Source of the DNA: Pseudomonas sp. HMWF021
Lineage (GTDB): Bacteria > Pseudomonadota > Gammaproteobacteria > Pseudomonadales > Pseudomonadaceae
Direction: 5' to 3'
Length of the DNA stretch: 41,712 nucleotides
NCBI RefSeq assembly: GCF_003061005.1
Contig: NZ_QAIK01000002.1
Coordinates: forward strand, 1 to 41,712
The position numbers and the translations under genes are program-made. The stretch's first letter is position 1; every line of letters begins with the position of its first letter. The notes under the pieces are model-generated. The model ran no database searches and was not told where the DNA came from. It worked only from the letters and a program-made list of their open reading frames with translations. This document shows positions 31,672 to 40,541 of the stretch, piece after piece.

Positions 31672-32862
31672 TCAACTGTCGGACCGCTGCCCCACCAGAC
31701 TGTCCACCGACGGCACCCGCGTATCGCTCTCCATCTGCGTGTCATGCTCGATCTGGTGACTGAAGCGATCCAGCGAAGCATTGGCCGGCGCCGCATCGCT
31801 GGCGAATACCGGCGGACTCAGAATGTACGCCCCGAGCAAACGACTGAGCGCCGCGAGGCTGTCGATGTGCGTGCGTTCATAACCATGGGTGGCATCGCAG
31901 CCAAAGGCCAGCAGGGCAGTGCGGATGTCATGCCCGGCGGTGACCGCCGAGTGCGCATCACTGAAGTAATAGCGAAACAGGTCACGGCGCACAGGCAGGT
32001 CGTTTTCGCCGGCCAGGCGCAGCAAATGCCGTGACAGGTGATAGTCGTATGGCCCGCCGGAATCTTGCATCGCCACGCTCACCGCATGCTCGCTGGAGTG
32101 CTGGCCGGGCGCGACCGGCGCAATGTCGATGCCGACGAATTCGCTGACATCCCACGGCAGTGCCGCCGCAGCACCGCTGCCGGTTTCTTCGGTGATGGTG
32201 AACAGCGGGTGACAGTCGATCATCAGTTCCTGACCGCTGTCGACGATGGCTTTGAGCGAGGCGAGCAGGGCTGCAACGCCAGCCTTGTCATCGAGGTGAC
32301 GGGCGCTGATGTGGCCGCTCTCGGTGAATTCTGGCAGCGGATCGAACGCCACTACGTCGCCGACGCTGATGCCCAGTGAATCGCAGTCGGCCTTGGTTGC
32401 GCAGTAGGCATCCAGACGCAGTTCGACGTGATCCCAACTGATCGGCATCTCGTCGACGGCGGTGTTGAAGGCGTGCCCGGAGGCCATCAACGGCAGCACA
32501 CTGCCACGGATCACGCCGTTATCGGTGAACAGGCTGACCCGGCTGCCCTCGGCAAAGCGACTCGACCAGCAACCGACCGGGGCCAGCGTCAGGCGGCCGT
32601 TGTCTTTCACCGCGCGCACGGCAGCACCAATGGTGTCGAGGTGCGCGGAGACGGCGCGGTCAGGGCTGTTTTTCTTGCCCTTGAGGGTCGCGCGAATCGT
32701 GCCGCGACGGGTCATCTCGAAAGGAATGCCGAGTTCTTCCAGACGCTCGGCGACGTAACGCACGATGGTGTCGGTGAACCCGGTAGGGCTGGGAATGGCG
32801 AGCATTTCCAGCAGGACTTTCTGCAGGTAGTTGAGATCCGGTTCGGGGATTTGTGTGGTCAT
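31672..32862 (-). CDS. M42-type metallopeptidase of NAGGN osmolyte cluster
   Basis: 396-aa zinc aminopeptidase of the M20/M42 type. Metal and catalytic landmarks: AHLDTIGAA (His, Asp), ARHLDDKAGVAALLA (bridging Asp), TITEETGSG (Glu pair), GIDIAP (Asp), and a late His in GCDATHGYERTHIDSL. Members found next to asnO and ngg are annotated with the NAGGN system and may process or recycle the dipeptide osmolyte; this role is inferred from context. The ATG at 32862 follows AGGAGTTTCC. A REP hairpin separates it from ngg. Confidence 0.87.
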   Translation of the reverse strand: MTTQIPEPDLNYLQKVLLEMLAIPSPTGFTDTIVRYVAERLEELGIPFEMTRRGTIRATLKGKKNSPDRAVSAHLDTIGAAVRAVKDNGRLTLAPVGCWSSRFAEGSRVSLFTDNGVIRGSVLPLMASGHAFNTAVDEMPISWDHVELRLDAYCATKADCDSLGISVGDVVAFDPLPEFTESGHISARHLDDKAGVAALLASLKAIVDSGQELMIDCHPLFTITEETGSGAAAALPWDVSEFVGIDIAPVAPGQHSSEHAVSVAMQDSGGPYDYHLSRHLLRLAGENDLPVRRDLFRYYFSDAHSAVTAGHDIRTALLAFGCDATHGYERTHIDSLAALSRLLGAYILSPPVFASDAAPANASLDRFSHQIEHDTQMESDTRVPSVDSLVGQRSDS

Positions 32863-32932
32863 GGAAACTCCTGATGAGTTGAGGCGCATCGATGGTTTCG
32901 ATGAGGAAAATTTGTGGCGCCTGTCAGGGCCT

Positions 32933-33005
32933 CATCGCTGGCAAGCCAGCTCCCACAGTGATTGGGTACACCGGTAAACCTGTGGGAGCTGGCTTGCCAG
33001 CGATG
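32933..33005. repeat. REP-like hairpin, type B
   Basis: CATCGCTGGCAAGCCAGCTC and its complement, with only ~30 nt between. It lies inside the osmolyte operon, between ngg and the M42 peptidase, so together with 31550-31641 it brackets the peptidase gene. Confidence 0.88.
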
Positions 33006-33028
33006 GGGCCGTTTCAGGCTCTACATGA

Positions 33029-34777
33029 TCAAGAAACAGCCGGCTGACTGTGCGGAAACAACAGATCGACAAACCGCTCCGCCGTCGGTTGCGGTTCATG
33101 GTTGGCCAGGCCGGCGCGTTCGTTGGCTTCGATAAACACGTACTCTGCTTGATCCGCCGCCGGCACCATCAGGTCGAGCCCGACCATCGGAATGTCCAGC
33201 GCCCGCGCCGCGCGCACTGCTGCATCAACCAAGGTCGGGTGCAGAATCGCCGTGACGTCTTCCAGCGTGCCACCGGTGTGCAGATTTGCCGTGCGGCGCA
33301 CGAACAGATGCTCGCCGGCCGGCAGGATGCTGCTGTAGTCATAACCGGCGGCGTGCAGGGTGCGCTGGGTTTCGTGATCCAGCGGGATCTTGCTCTCGCC
33401 GCTGGTGGCCGCTTGCCGACGGCGGCTCTGCGCTTCGATCAACGCACCGATCGAATGGTGACCGTCACCGACCACTTCCGCTGGGCGGCGAATGGCTGCG
33501 GCCACCACCTCAAAACCGATCACCAGAATCCGCAGGTCGAGACCTTCGTGGAAACTTTCCAGCAGCACGCGGCTGTCAAAATGTTTGGCGGCTTCGATGG
33601 CTTGCTGCACCTCCTCGATGCTCTGCAAATCCACCGCCACGCCTTGGCCCTGTTCACCGTCGAGCGGCTTGACCACCACGCGCTGATGCTCATCGAGAAA
33701 CGCCAGATTGTCGTCGGCATTGCCCGCCAGTTGCTGCGAGGGCAGCTTCAGGCCGGCGGCTTTCAGCACTTTGTGGGTCAGGCTTTTGTCCTGGCACAGG
33801 CTCATGCTGATCGCGCTGGTCAGATCGCTCAGCGATTCGCGGCAACGCACCCGACGGCCGCCGTGGCTGAGGGTGAACAGCCCGGCTTCGGCATCATCCA
33901 CTTGCACATCGATGCCACGGCGATGAGCTTCTTCGACGATTATCCGCGCGTAAGGGTTGAAGTTGGCTTCCGGCCCGGGACCGAGGAACAGCGTCTGGTT
34001 GATGCCGTTCTTGCGCTTGATCGCGAAGGTCGAGAGGTTGCGAAAACCGAGCTTGGCGTAGAGGTTCTTCGCCTGACGGTTATCGTGCAGCACCGACAGA
34101 TCCAGATAACTCAGGCCGCGACTCATGAAGTGCTCGATCAAATGCCGCACCAGCACTTCGCCGACACCGGGCCGCGAGCATTGCGGGTCAACTGCCAGGC
34201 ACCACAGGCTGCTGCCGTGTTCCGGATCGTTGAAGGCTTTCTGGTGATTGAGGCCCATGACGCTGCCGATCACCGCGCCGCTGTCCTCATCTTCGGCGAG
34301 CCAGTACACCGGGCCGCCCTGATGATGCGGGGTCAGTCGTGTGGCATCGATCGGCAGCATGCCGCGTGCCTGGTACAGCAGGTTGATCGCCTGCCAGTCC
34401 GCTTCGCTTTGCGCCCGGCGGATACGAAAGCCGCGAAACACGCGGGTGGCCTGGCGATAATCGCTGAACCACAGGCGCAGAGTGTCGGACGGGTCGAGAA
34501 ACAGTTGCGTCGGTTCCAGCCCCAGAATCTGCTGCGGCGCGGCGACGTACAGGGCGATATCACGTTCGCCGGGCTGCTCGTTGAGCAGTTCCTGCGCCAG
34601 CGTCGCCGGGTCAGGAAAGGTGTGACCGATCAGCAGCCGGCCCCAGCCGCAATGCACGGCAATGGGGTCGGCACCGAGTTCGCTGCCGTCTTCGGCCAGA
34701 CGCGCCTGCAAGCGTTCATACGACGGTGTCTGACCGCGCAGCAAGCGTTGGTTGATCGCCGTGGCGTGAGGTTTCAT
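33029..34777 (-). CDS. ngg: N-acetylglutaminylglutamine synthetase
   Basis: 582-aa two-domain enzyme that acetylates and ligates glutamine residues to build N-acetylglutaminylglutamine. Residues ~115-290 are a GNAT domain (FRIRRAQSEADWQAINLLYQ, LWCLAVDPQCSRPGVGEVLV with the acetyl-CoA loop, LHDNRQAKNLYAKLGFRN). Residues ~310-575 are an ATP-grasp ligase (VVVKPLDGEQGQGVAVDL, LESFHEGLDLRILVIGFEVV, MVGLDLMVPA, FIEANERAGLANHEPQPT). Starts 4 nt after the asnO stop. The fusion order is diagnostic for the NAGGN pathway known in Sinorhizobium and Pseudomonas. Confidence 0.93.
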   Translation of the reverse strand: MKPHATAINQRLLRGQTPSYERLQARLAEDGSELGADPIAVHCGWGRLLIGHTFPDPATLAQELLNEQPGERDIALYVAAPQQILGLEPTQLFLDPSDTLRLWFSDYRQATRVFRGFRIRRAQSEADWQAINLLYQARGMLPIDATRLTPHHQGGPVYWLAEDEDSGAVIGSVMGLNHQKAFNDPEHGSSLWCLAVDPQCSRPGVGEVLVRHLIEHFMSRGLSYLDLSVLHDNRQAKNLYAKLGFRNLSTFAIKRKNGINQTLFLGPGPEANFNPYARIIVEEAHRRGIDVQVDDAEAGLFTLSHGGRRVRCRESLSDLTSAISMSLCQDKSLTHKVLKAAGLKLPSQQLAGNADDNLAFLDEHQRVVVKPLDGEQGQGVAVDLQSIEEVQQAIEAAKHFDSRVLLESFHEGLDLRILVIGFEVVAAAIRRPAEVVGDGHHSIGALIEAQSRRRQAATSGESKIPLDHETQRTLHAAGYDYSSILPAGEHLFVRRTANLHTGGTLEDVTAILHPTLVDAAVRAARALDIPMVGLDLMVPAADQAEYVFIEANERAGLANHEPQPTAERFVDLLFPHSQPAVS

Positions 34778-34780
34778 CAA

Positions 34781-36553
34781 TCAGATTCCTTGTTCACTGA
34801 GCCACAGGTTCAGGGCCGCCAGTTGCCACAGTTTCGAACCGCGCAATGGCGTCAGTTGGCCTTGCGGATCAGTCAGCAGTTTGTCGAGCATGGCCGGGTT
34901 GAACAGGCCGCGATCCTGACTCGGATCCAGCAGCAGTTCACGCACCCAGTTCAGGGTGTCGCCCTGCAAATGCTTGAGGCCCGGCACCGGGAAGTAGCCT
35001 TTCTTGCGGTCGATCACTTCGCTTGGAATCACCAGACGCGCCGCTTCTTTGAGCACCTGTTTGCCGCCGTCCGGCAGCTTGAACTGGCCGGGAATCCGCG
35101 CCGACAGTTCCACCAGTCGATAGTCGAGAAACGGCGTGCGCGCTTCCAGGCCCCAGGCCATGGTCATGTTGTCGACGCGTTTGACCGGGTCGTCCACCAG
35201 CATCACCGTGCTGTCCAGACGCAGGGCTTTATCGACGGCGGCATCGGCGCCGGGTTGTGCGAAATGTTCCTTCACGAAGTCGCCAGCGGCGTCATTCGCG
35301 GTCAGCCATTTCGGTTGCACGGTGGCGGCGTAGTCGTCATAGCTGCGGTCGAAAAACGCTGCGCGATAGGCCGCGTACGGATCCGCTGCGCCATCGACTT
35401 GCGGATACCAGTGATACCCGGCAAACAACTCGTCCGCGCCCTGGCCGCTTTGCACCACTTTGCAGTGCTTGGCCACTTCGCGGGACAACAGGTAGAAAGC
35501 GATGCAGTCGTGGCTGACCATCGGCTCGCTCATCGCGCGGAATGCGGCGGGCAATTGCTCGATGATCTCTTTCTCGTCGATGCGCAACTGATGGTGCTGC
35601 GTGCCGTAGTGTTTGGCGATCAGATCGGAATACTGGAATTCGTCACCGCGCTCGCCGCCGGCATCCTGGAAACCGATGGAAAAGGTCGACAGGTTCTCGA
35701 CGCCGACTTCACGCAACAAGCCAACCAACATGCTCGAATCGACACCGCCGGACAGCAGCACACCAACATCCACCGCTGCGCGTTGACGGATTGCCACGGC
35801 CTCGCGAGTGCTGTCGAGCACGCGGTCGCGCCAGTCTTCGAGGGTCAGGTTTTTCTCGTCGTCGTGTGGGCCGTAGGGCAGGGTCCACCAGGTTTTCTGC
35901 TCGGTGCGGCCATCGGCTTCGACGCGCATCCAGGTCGCTGGCGGCAGCTTTTCGATGCCCGCGAGCAAGGTGCGTGGAGCAGGCACCACCGCATGGAAAT
36001 TCAAATAGTGATTGAGCGCTACCGGATCGAGGATCGGGTTGATATCGCCGCCCTTGAGCAGCGCCGGCAGGGCCGAGGCAAAGCGCAAACGCTGGCCGGT
36101 GCGCGACAGGTACAAAGGCTTCACGCCGAGACGGTCGCGAGCGATGAACAGGCGTTGGGCGTCACGCTCCCAGATGGCGAAGGCAAACATGCCGTTGAGT
36201 TTCGGCAGCAACGCTTCGCCCCAGGCGTGGTAGCCCTTGAGCAGCACTTCGGTGTCGCCACCGGAATAGAAGGCGTAACCGAGGGCTTCTAGCTCTGCGC
36301 GCAGTTCCGGGAAGTTGTAGATCGCGCCGTTGAAGGCCAGGGACAAGCCCAGTTGGCTGTCAATCATCGGCTGCGCCGAGCCGTCCGACAGGTCCATGAT
36401 TTTCAGGCGACGATGGCCCAGGGCAATCGGCCCTTGGGCATGGAAGCCCCACGCGTCGGGGCCGCGAGGGGCCAGGTGATGGGTGATTCGCTCTACCGCT
36501 GCAAGGTCTGCAGGTTGATGATCAAAACGTAACTCGCCAGCTAATCCGCACAT
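34781..36553 (-). CDS. asnO: N-acetylglutaminylglutamine amidotransferase (AsnO type)
   Basis: 590-aa class II glutamine amidotransferase resembling asparagine synthase; it amidates the dipeptide C-terminus to give NAGGN. The N-terminal glutaminase starts with the catalytic Cys2 (MCGLAGELRF) and shows APRGPDAWGFH and LSLAFNGAIYNF. The synthetase half has the PP-loop VGVLLSGGVDSSMLVGLL, QSGQGADELFAGY and GLEARTPFLDYRLVEL. The longer frame to 36604 is rejected because Cys must follow the initiating Met; AAGGACTTT precedes that ATG. Likely osmotically induced, as known for this pathway; no promoter consensus is clear in 36554-36702. Confidence 0.93.
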   Translation of the reverse strand: MCGLAGELRFDHQPADLAAVERITHHLAPRGPDAWGFHAQGPIALGHRRLKIMDLSDGSAQPMIDSQLGLSLAFNGAIYNFPELRAELEALGYAFYSGGDTEVLLKGYHAWGEALLPKLNGMFAFAIWERDAQRLFIARDRLGVKPLYLSRTGQRLRFASALPALLKGGDINPILDPVALNHYLNFHAVVPAPRTLLAGIEKLPPATWMRVEADGRTEQKTWWTLPYGPHDDEKNLTLEDWRDRVLDSTREAVAIRQRAAVDVGVLLSGGVDSSMLVGLLREVGVENLSTFSIGFQDAGGERGDEFQYSDLIAKHYGTQHHQLRIDEKEIIEQLPAAFRAMSEPMVSHDCIAFYLLSREVAKHCKVVQSGQGADELFAGYHWYPQVDGAADPYAAYRAAFFDRSYDDYAATVQPKWLTANDAAGDFVKEHFAQPGADAAVDKALRLDSTVMLVDDPVKRVDNMTMAWGLEARTPFLDYRLVELSARIPGQFKLPDGGKQVLKEAARLVIPSEVIDRKKGYFPVPGLKHLQGDTLNWVRELLLDPSQDRGLFNPAMLDKLLTDPQGQLTPLRGSKLWQLAALNLWLSEQGI

Positions 36554-36702
36554 AAAGTCCTTACCGGTTTTTCCGTTGGGGAGGGGGCATTCAAGTTCGG
36601 CCAAAACGGCCGCTACTCAGAAACTGACCCGCTGCAGATGTGGGAGTTTTAGAACGATGAGTTATAAGTGGGGGTGACTGACCAGCGGCCAGTCGCAATC
36701 TT

Positions 36703-38682
36703 TCATTTGCCGCGAATCAATGTGCGCAGCGCGAAACGGTTGGGGTGGCAGGCCTCGGCGACGCTTCGGGGCAGTGGCAGCGGCTCGTTGTCCAGCCACG
36801 CCGCGAGCAGTTCGCCAGACAGCGGCGCGGTGATCAGCCCGCGGGAGCCGTGGCCGCTGTTGATGTACAGGCCGTCGAGCCAAGGGCAGGCGATGGCCGG
36901 CACTTGTCGCGCATCCTTGCTCAACACGGCAAAGGCCTGAGCGAAGGCTTCGCGGTCGGCCAGCGGGCCGACGATCGGCAGATAATCGGGGCTGGTGCAG
37001 CGGAACGCGGCGCGTCCTTCCAGGGTTTCCGGGGTCAGCTGATTGATGTGCAGGCGCGTCACCAGATCGCTGGAGATCTCTTCGAGCATGGCCAGATTGC
37101 CCAGGTGTTCGGCGGTGGTCGGCGTCAGGTCGTCGCTGTTGAAGTCGAAGCTGGCGCCGAGGGTGTGTTCGCCCAGACGTGCTGGCGCGACATAACCTTC
37201 GGCGCAGACCACGGTACGCAGCGCTTGGCTCTCGGCGGTTTGTGGCAGGCGCGTGATCTGTCCGCGGATGCGTTTGAGCGGCAGCTCGGTACTTTGCGCG
37301 AAGCGTTTGATCTCCGCTGCGCCGGCCAATACCACTACCGGTGCGCTGGCGAGCACGCGCTCGCCGGCGAGGGCTTGCCACTGACCCTCGACCTTGCGCA
37401 GTTCCAGCGCATCGTGATGCTTGAGCAGTTCGATGTTTGCTTGCGCGGCTTGGGCCTGACACAGCGCGGGCGGATGCACCCAGCCGCCTTCGGGGTAGAA
37501 CAAGCCGCCGTGCGCCACAGCAATCCCGGCTTGAGTTTCGGCTTGCGGCTGATCGAGCCAATGCACCAGATCTTCCGGGAACGCTGCTGCCAGTTGCGCC
37601 TGACGCTCGGCCTCCTTGGCATTGAAAGCCAGTTGCAGCACGCCGCAATCGTCCCAGTCGGTGCCGCGTTGCAGGGTTTCCAGCAGACGACGGGTGTAGC
37701 CGAAACCGCTGACAATCAGTTGCGACAACGCGGTGCCGTGGGCCGACAACTTCAGGTACAGCACGCCCTGCGGATTGCCCGACGCTTCCTGCGCCACAGC
37801 CTCGTGACGCTCCAGCAGACTGACTTGCCAACCGCGTGCAGCGAGGCTGGCGGCCGTAGCGCAACCGGCCAGCCCGGCGCCGATCACCAGTGCGCGACGC
37901 TCACCGGTCAACGGGGCAGGGCGGGCGAACCACGGTTTGTCCGGCAGCGGCGGCGCGACATCCTGCGGCCAGCCGAGAAACTCGCCGCGCAGGATCTCCC
38001 ACTTGTGGCCGATGCCCGGTGTGCGTTTCATCTTGAACCCGGCGGCGTTGAGCAGACGCCGCACCCAACCGGTGCTGGTGAAGGTGCTGATGGTCGAGCC
38101 GGGCGCGGCCAGTCGAGCCAGTTCGGCGAACAGTTCGGCGGTCCACATGTCGGGGTTCTTCGCCGGGGCGAAACCGTCGAGGAACCATGCGTCGATCTGC
38201 GCATCGAGTTGCGGCAGTTGCTCCAGCGCATCGCCGATCAACAGGGTCAGCGTGACCCGGCCGTTGCCGAGGACGATCCGCTGAAAGCCCTGATGGATCG
38301 CCACGTAATGCGTCAGCAGTTGATCGGCCAGCGGCTTGAGCGCCGGCCACAGGGCCAGAGCCCGTTGCAGGTCCGCCGGACTCAATGGGTACTTTTCGAC
38401 GCTGACGAAATGCAGCCGCGCGCCGGCCACCGCGTGTTGCTCGAACAGCTGCCAGGCGCAGAGAAAATTCAGCCCGGTGCCGAAGCCGGTTTCGCCGATC
38501 ACCAGTCGCCCGTGCGCCGGCAGCGCGGCAAAGCGCTCGGCCAGACGGTTCTGTTCGAGGAACACGTAACGGGTTTCATCCAGCCCCGACTGGTCGGAAA
38601 AATATACATCATCGAACACCCGCGAGCGCGGACGTCCGTGGTCATCCCAGTCGAGTTGGGCGTGGGGCAATACAGGTTTCAT
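36703..38682 (-). CDS. mnmC: Bifunctional tRNA mnm5s2U methyltransferase/oxidoreductase
   Basis: 659-aa enzyme that finishes the wobble-uridine modification mnm5s2U in tRNAs for Lys, Glu and Gln. Residues ~1-240 are the SAM methyltransferase (LVIGETGFGTGLNFLCAWQL is the SAM loop, AWFLDGFAPAKNPDMW the catalytic Asp region). Residues ~265-655 are the FAD oxidase (ALVIGAGLAGCATAASLAAR, GCGVLQLA-type segments, HTLGASFDFNSDDLTP, INSGHGSRGLITAPLSGELL). Both domains are complete. It stands upstream of the osmolyte genes in the same direction, 149 nt away. Confidence 0.95.
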   Translation of the reverse strand: MKPVLPHAQLDWDDHGRPRSRVFDDVYFSDQSGLDETRYVFLEQNRLAERFAALPAHGRLVIGETGFGTGLNFLCAWQLFEQHAVAGARLHFVSVEKYPLSPADLQRALALWPALKPLADQLLTHYVAIHQGFQRIVLGNGRVTLTLLIGDALEQLPQLDAQIDAWFLDGFAPAKNPDMWTAELFAELARLAAPGSTISTFTSTGWVRRLLNAAGFKMKRTPGIGHKWEILRGEFLGWPQDVAPPLPDKPWFARPAPLTGERRALVIGAGLAGCATAASLAARGWQVSLLERHEAVAQEASGNPQGVLYLKLSAHGTALSQLIVSGFGYTRRLLETLQRGTDWDDCGVLQLAFNAKEAERQAQLAAAFPEDLVHWLDQPQAETQAGIAVAHGGLFYPEGGWVHPPALCQAQAAQANIELLKHHDALELRKVEGQWQALAGERVLASAPVVVLAGAAEIKRFAQSTELPLKRIRGQITRLPQTAESQALRTVVCAEGYVAPARLGEHTLGASFDFNSDDLTPTTAEHLGNLAMLEEISSDLVTRLHINQLTPETLEGRAAFRCTSPDYLPIVGPLADREAFAQAFAVLSKDARQVPAIACPWLDGLYINSGHGSRGLITAPLSGELLAAWLDNEPLPLPRSVAEACHPNRFALRTLIRGK

Positions 38683-38778
38683 GGCAGGCTCGGCAACGAC
38701 AAGGCGGCCATTCTAGCTGATCGGGCGCAGGGTGCTTGATCCATGGCAAGGCTGGTTCAGGGCAGGTCAGGGAAAATG

Positions 38779-38870
38779 TCAAAAGATCGCAGCCTGCGGC
38801 AGCTCCTACATGGGAAACGCATTTCAAATGTAGGAGCTGCCGCAGGTTCGGGCCGCGATCGGACGATCTG
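38779..38870. repeat. REP-like hairpin, type A, degenerate arm
   Basis: TCAAAAGATCGCAGCCTGCG with AGCTCCTACA on the left; TGTAGGAGCTGCCGCAGG on the right, after which the inner part is altered (GGGCCGCGATCGGACGATC). The right arm has decayed compared with other copies. It lies between divergent mnmC and the polyphosphate enzyme gene. Confidence 0.8.
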
Positions 38871-38925
38871 TTCAGGTGTTGCAATCATCCGCTAGTCTTG
38901 CTGAATCCTGGAAGGAGCCGTCCCC

Positions 38926-40440
38926 ATGTTTGAATCCGCCGAAATCGGCCATGCCATCGACAAAGAGACTTACGACGCCGCGGTGCCCGCACTGCGTGAA
39001 GCACTGCTCGAGGCGCAGTTCGAGTTGCAGCAGCAGAAGCGTTTTCCGGTGATTGTCCTGATCAACGGCATCGAAGGCGCGGGCAAGGGCGAGACCGTCA
39101 AGTTGCTCAACGAGTGGATGGACCCGCGCCTGATCGAAGTGCGCACGTTCGATCAGCAGACCGATGAAGAACTGGCGCGGCCACCGGCCTGGCGCTACTG
39201 GCGGATGCTGCCGGCCAAGGGGCGGATGGGGATTTTCTTTGGCAACTGGTACAGCCAGATGCTCCAGGGGCGGGTCCACGGGCTGTTCAAGGATCCACGG
39301 CTGGATCAGGCGATCAATGCCGCCGAGCGTCTGGAGAAGATGCTCTGCGATGAAGGCGCGCTGATCTTCAAGTTCTGGTTTCACCTGTCCAAAAAGCAGA
39401 TGAAGGCTCGCCTCAAGGCGCTGGCCGACGACCCGCTGCACAGCTGGCGCATCAGCCCGCTGGACTGGCAGCAATCGCAGACCTACGACAAGTTCGTCAA
39501 ATACGGCGAGCGCGTATTGCGCCGCACCAGCCGCGACTACGCGCCGTGGCACATCATCGAAGGCATGGACGCCAACTACCGCAGCCTGGCGGTTGGCAAG
39601 ATCCTGCTCGAAGGCCTGCAGAATGCGCTCAAGCGTGCGCAGGTAGAGACTGAGGAGGTCAACGCCGCACCGCTGGGCACGGCGGTCGATCAACTCAATC
39701 TGCTCGACAGCCTCGACCTCAATCAGCGGCTGGAAAAGAAAGACTACGAAGAACAACTGATCACCGAGCAGGCACGGTTGTCCGGGCTGATGCGCGACAA
39801 ACGCATGCGTCGCCATGCACTGGTGGCGGTGTTCGAAGGCAACGATGCGGCAGGCAAGGGCGGGGCCATTCGCCGGGTGGCGGCGGCGCTCGATCCGCGT
39901 CAATACAATATCGTGCCGATTGCCGCGCCGACCGAGGAGGAACGCGCGCAACCGTATCTGTGGCGCTTCTGGCGACACCTGCCGGCGCGGGGCAAGTTCA
40001 CCGTGTTCGACCGCTCGTGGTACGGCCGGGTGCTGGTCGAGCGGATCGAGGGCTTCTGCAGCCCGGCCGACTGGCTGCGGGCCTACAGCGAGATCAACGA
40101 CTTCGAAGAGCAGATCGCCGACGCCGGGGTGATCGTCGTCAAGTTCTGGCTGGCGATCGACAAGGACACGCAGATGGAACGTTTCCAGGCCCGCGAAGAG
40201 ATCCCGTTCAAGCGCTTCAAGATCACCGAGGACGACTGGCGCAACCGCGACAAGTGGGACGCCTACCGCGCCGCCGTGGGCGACATGGTCGACCGCACTA
40301 GCACCGAGATTTCGCCGTGGACGCTGGTCGAGGCCAATGACAAGCGCTGGGCGCGGGTCAAGGTGCTGCGCACGATCAACCGCGCGCTCGAGGAAGCCTT
40401 CGAGAAATCCGACAAGCACGCGAAAAAACACAAGCGCTGA
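38926..40440 (+). CDS. pap: Polyphosphate:AMP phosphotransferase (two-domain PPK2)
   Basis: 504-aa enzyme that transfers phosphate from polyphosphate to AMP, giving ADP. It is an internal duplication of the PPK2 fold. Domain 1 (~35-250) has Walker A NGIEGAGKGETVKLLNEWMD. Domain 2 (~295-495) has Walker A FEGNDAAGKGGAIRRVAAAL and the intact lid/Walker B TVFDRSWYGRVLVERIEGF. In domain 1 the matching place reads IFFGNWYSQML, lacking the Asp-Arg, so domain 2 is probably the main active unit. The length fits the class II two-domain type of Pseudomonas. The role is nucleotide energy balance under stress. Confidence 0.93.
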   Translation: MFESAEIGHAIDKETYDAAVPALREALLEAQFELQQQKRFPVIVLINGIEGAGKGETVKLLNEWMDPRLIEVRTFDQQTDEELARPPAWRYWRMLPAKGRMGIFFGNWYSQMLQGRVHGLFKDPRLDQAINAAERLEKMLCDEGALIFKFWFHLSKKQMKARLKALADDPLHSWRISPLDWQQSQTYDKFVKYGERVLRRTSRDYAPWHIIEGMDANYRSLAVGKILLEGLQNALKRAQVETEEVNAAPLGTAVDQLNLLDSLDLNQRLEKKDYEEQLITEQARLSGLMRDKRMRRHALVAVFEGNDAAGKGGAIRRVAAALDPRQYNIVPIAAPTEEERAQPYLWRFWRHLPARGKFTVFDRSWYGRVLVERIEGFCSPADWLRAYSEINDFEEQIADAGVIVVKFWLAIDKDTQMERFQAREEIPFKRFKITEDDWRNRDKWDAYRAAVGDMVDRTSTEISPWTLVEANDKRWARVKVLRTINRALEEAFEKSDKHAKKHKR

Positions 40441-40541
40441 GCCATGGACACGCATACGCGAGGTGAATGATTGTCGCGGTCGGCGGCGGGCTGGACTTAT
40501 CCTCGGTTGACTCTCTCCGACAACAACAATTGAGGTATGCC

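Noticed and set aside
33050-36292. Plus-strand open frame of 1080 codons
   Set aside because: It is antisense shadow of ngg and asnO; composition is Arg/His/Gln-rich with no domain, while both minus-strand genes have full catalytic motifs.
36554-36702. Search for an AlgU/RpoS-type promoter before asnO
   Set aside because: A TCTGA is present on the minus strand but no GAACTT-like partner lies at the right distance; no confident promoter could be named.
36745-38739. Plus-strand open frame of 664 codons
   Set aside because: Antisense to mnmC, whose two domains are intact.
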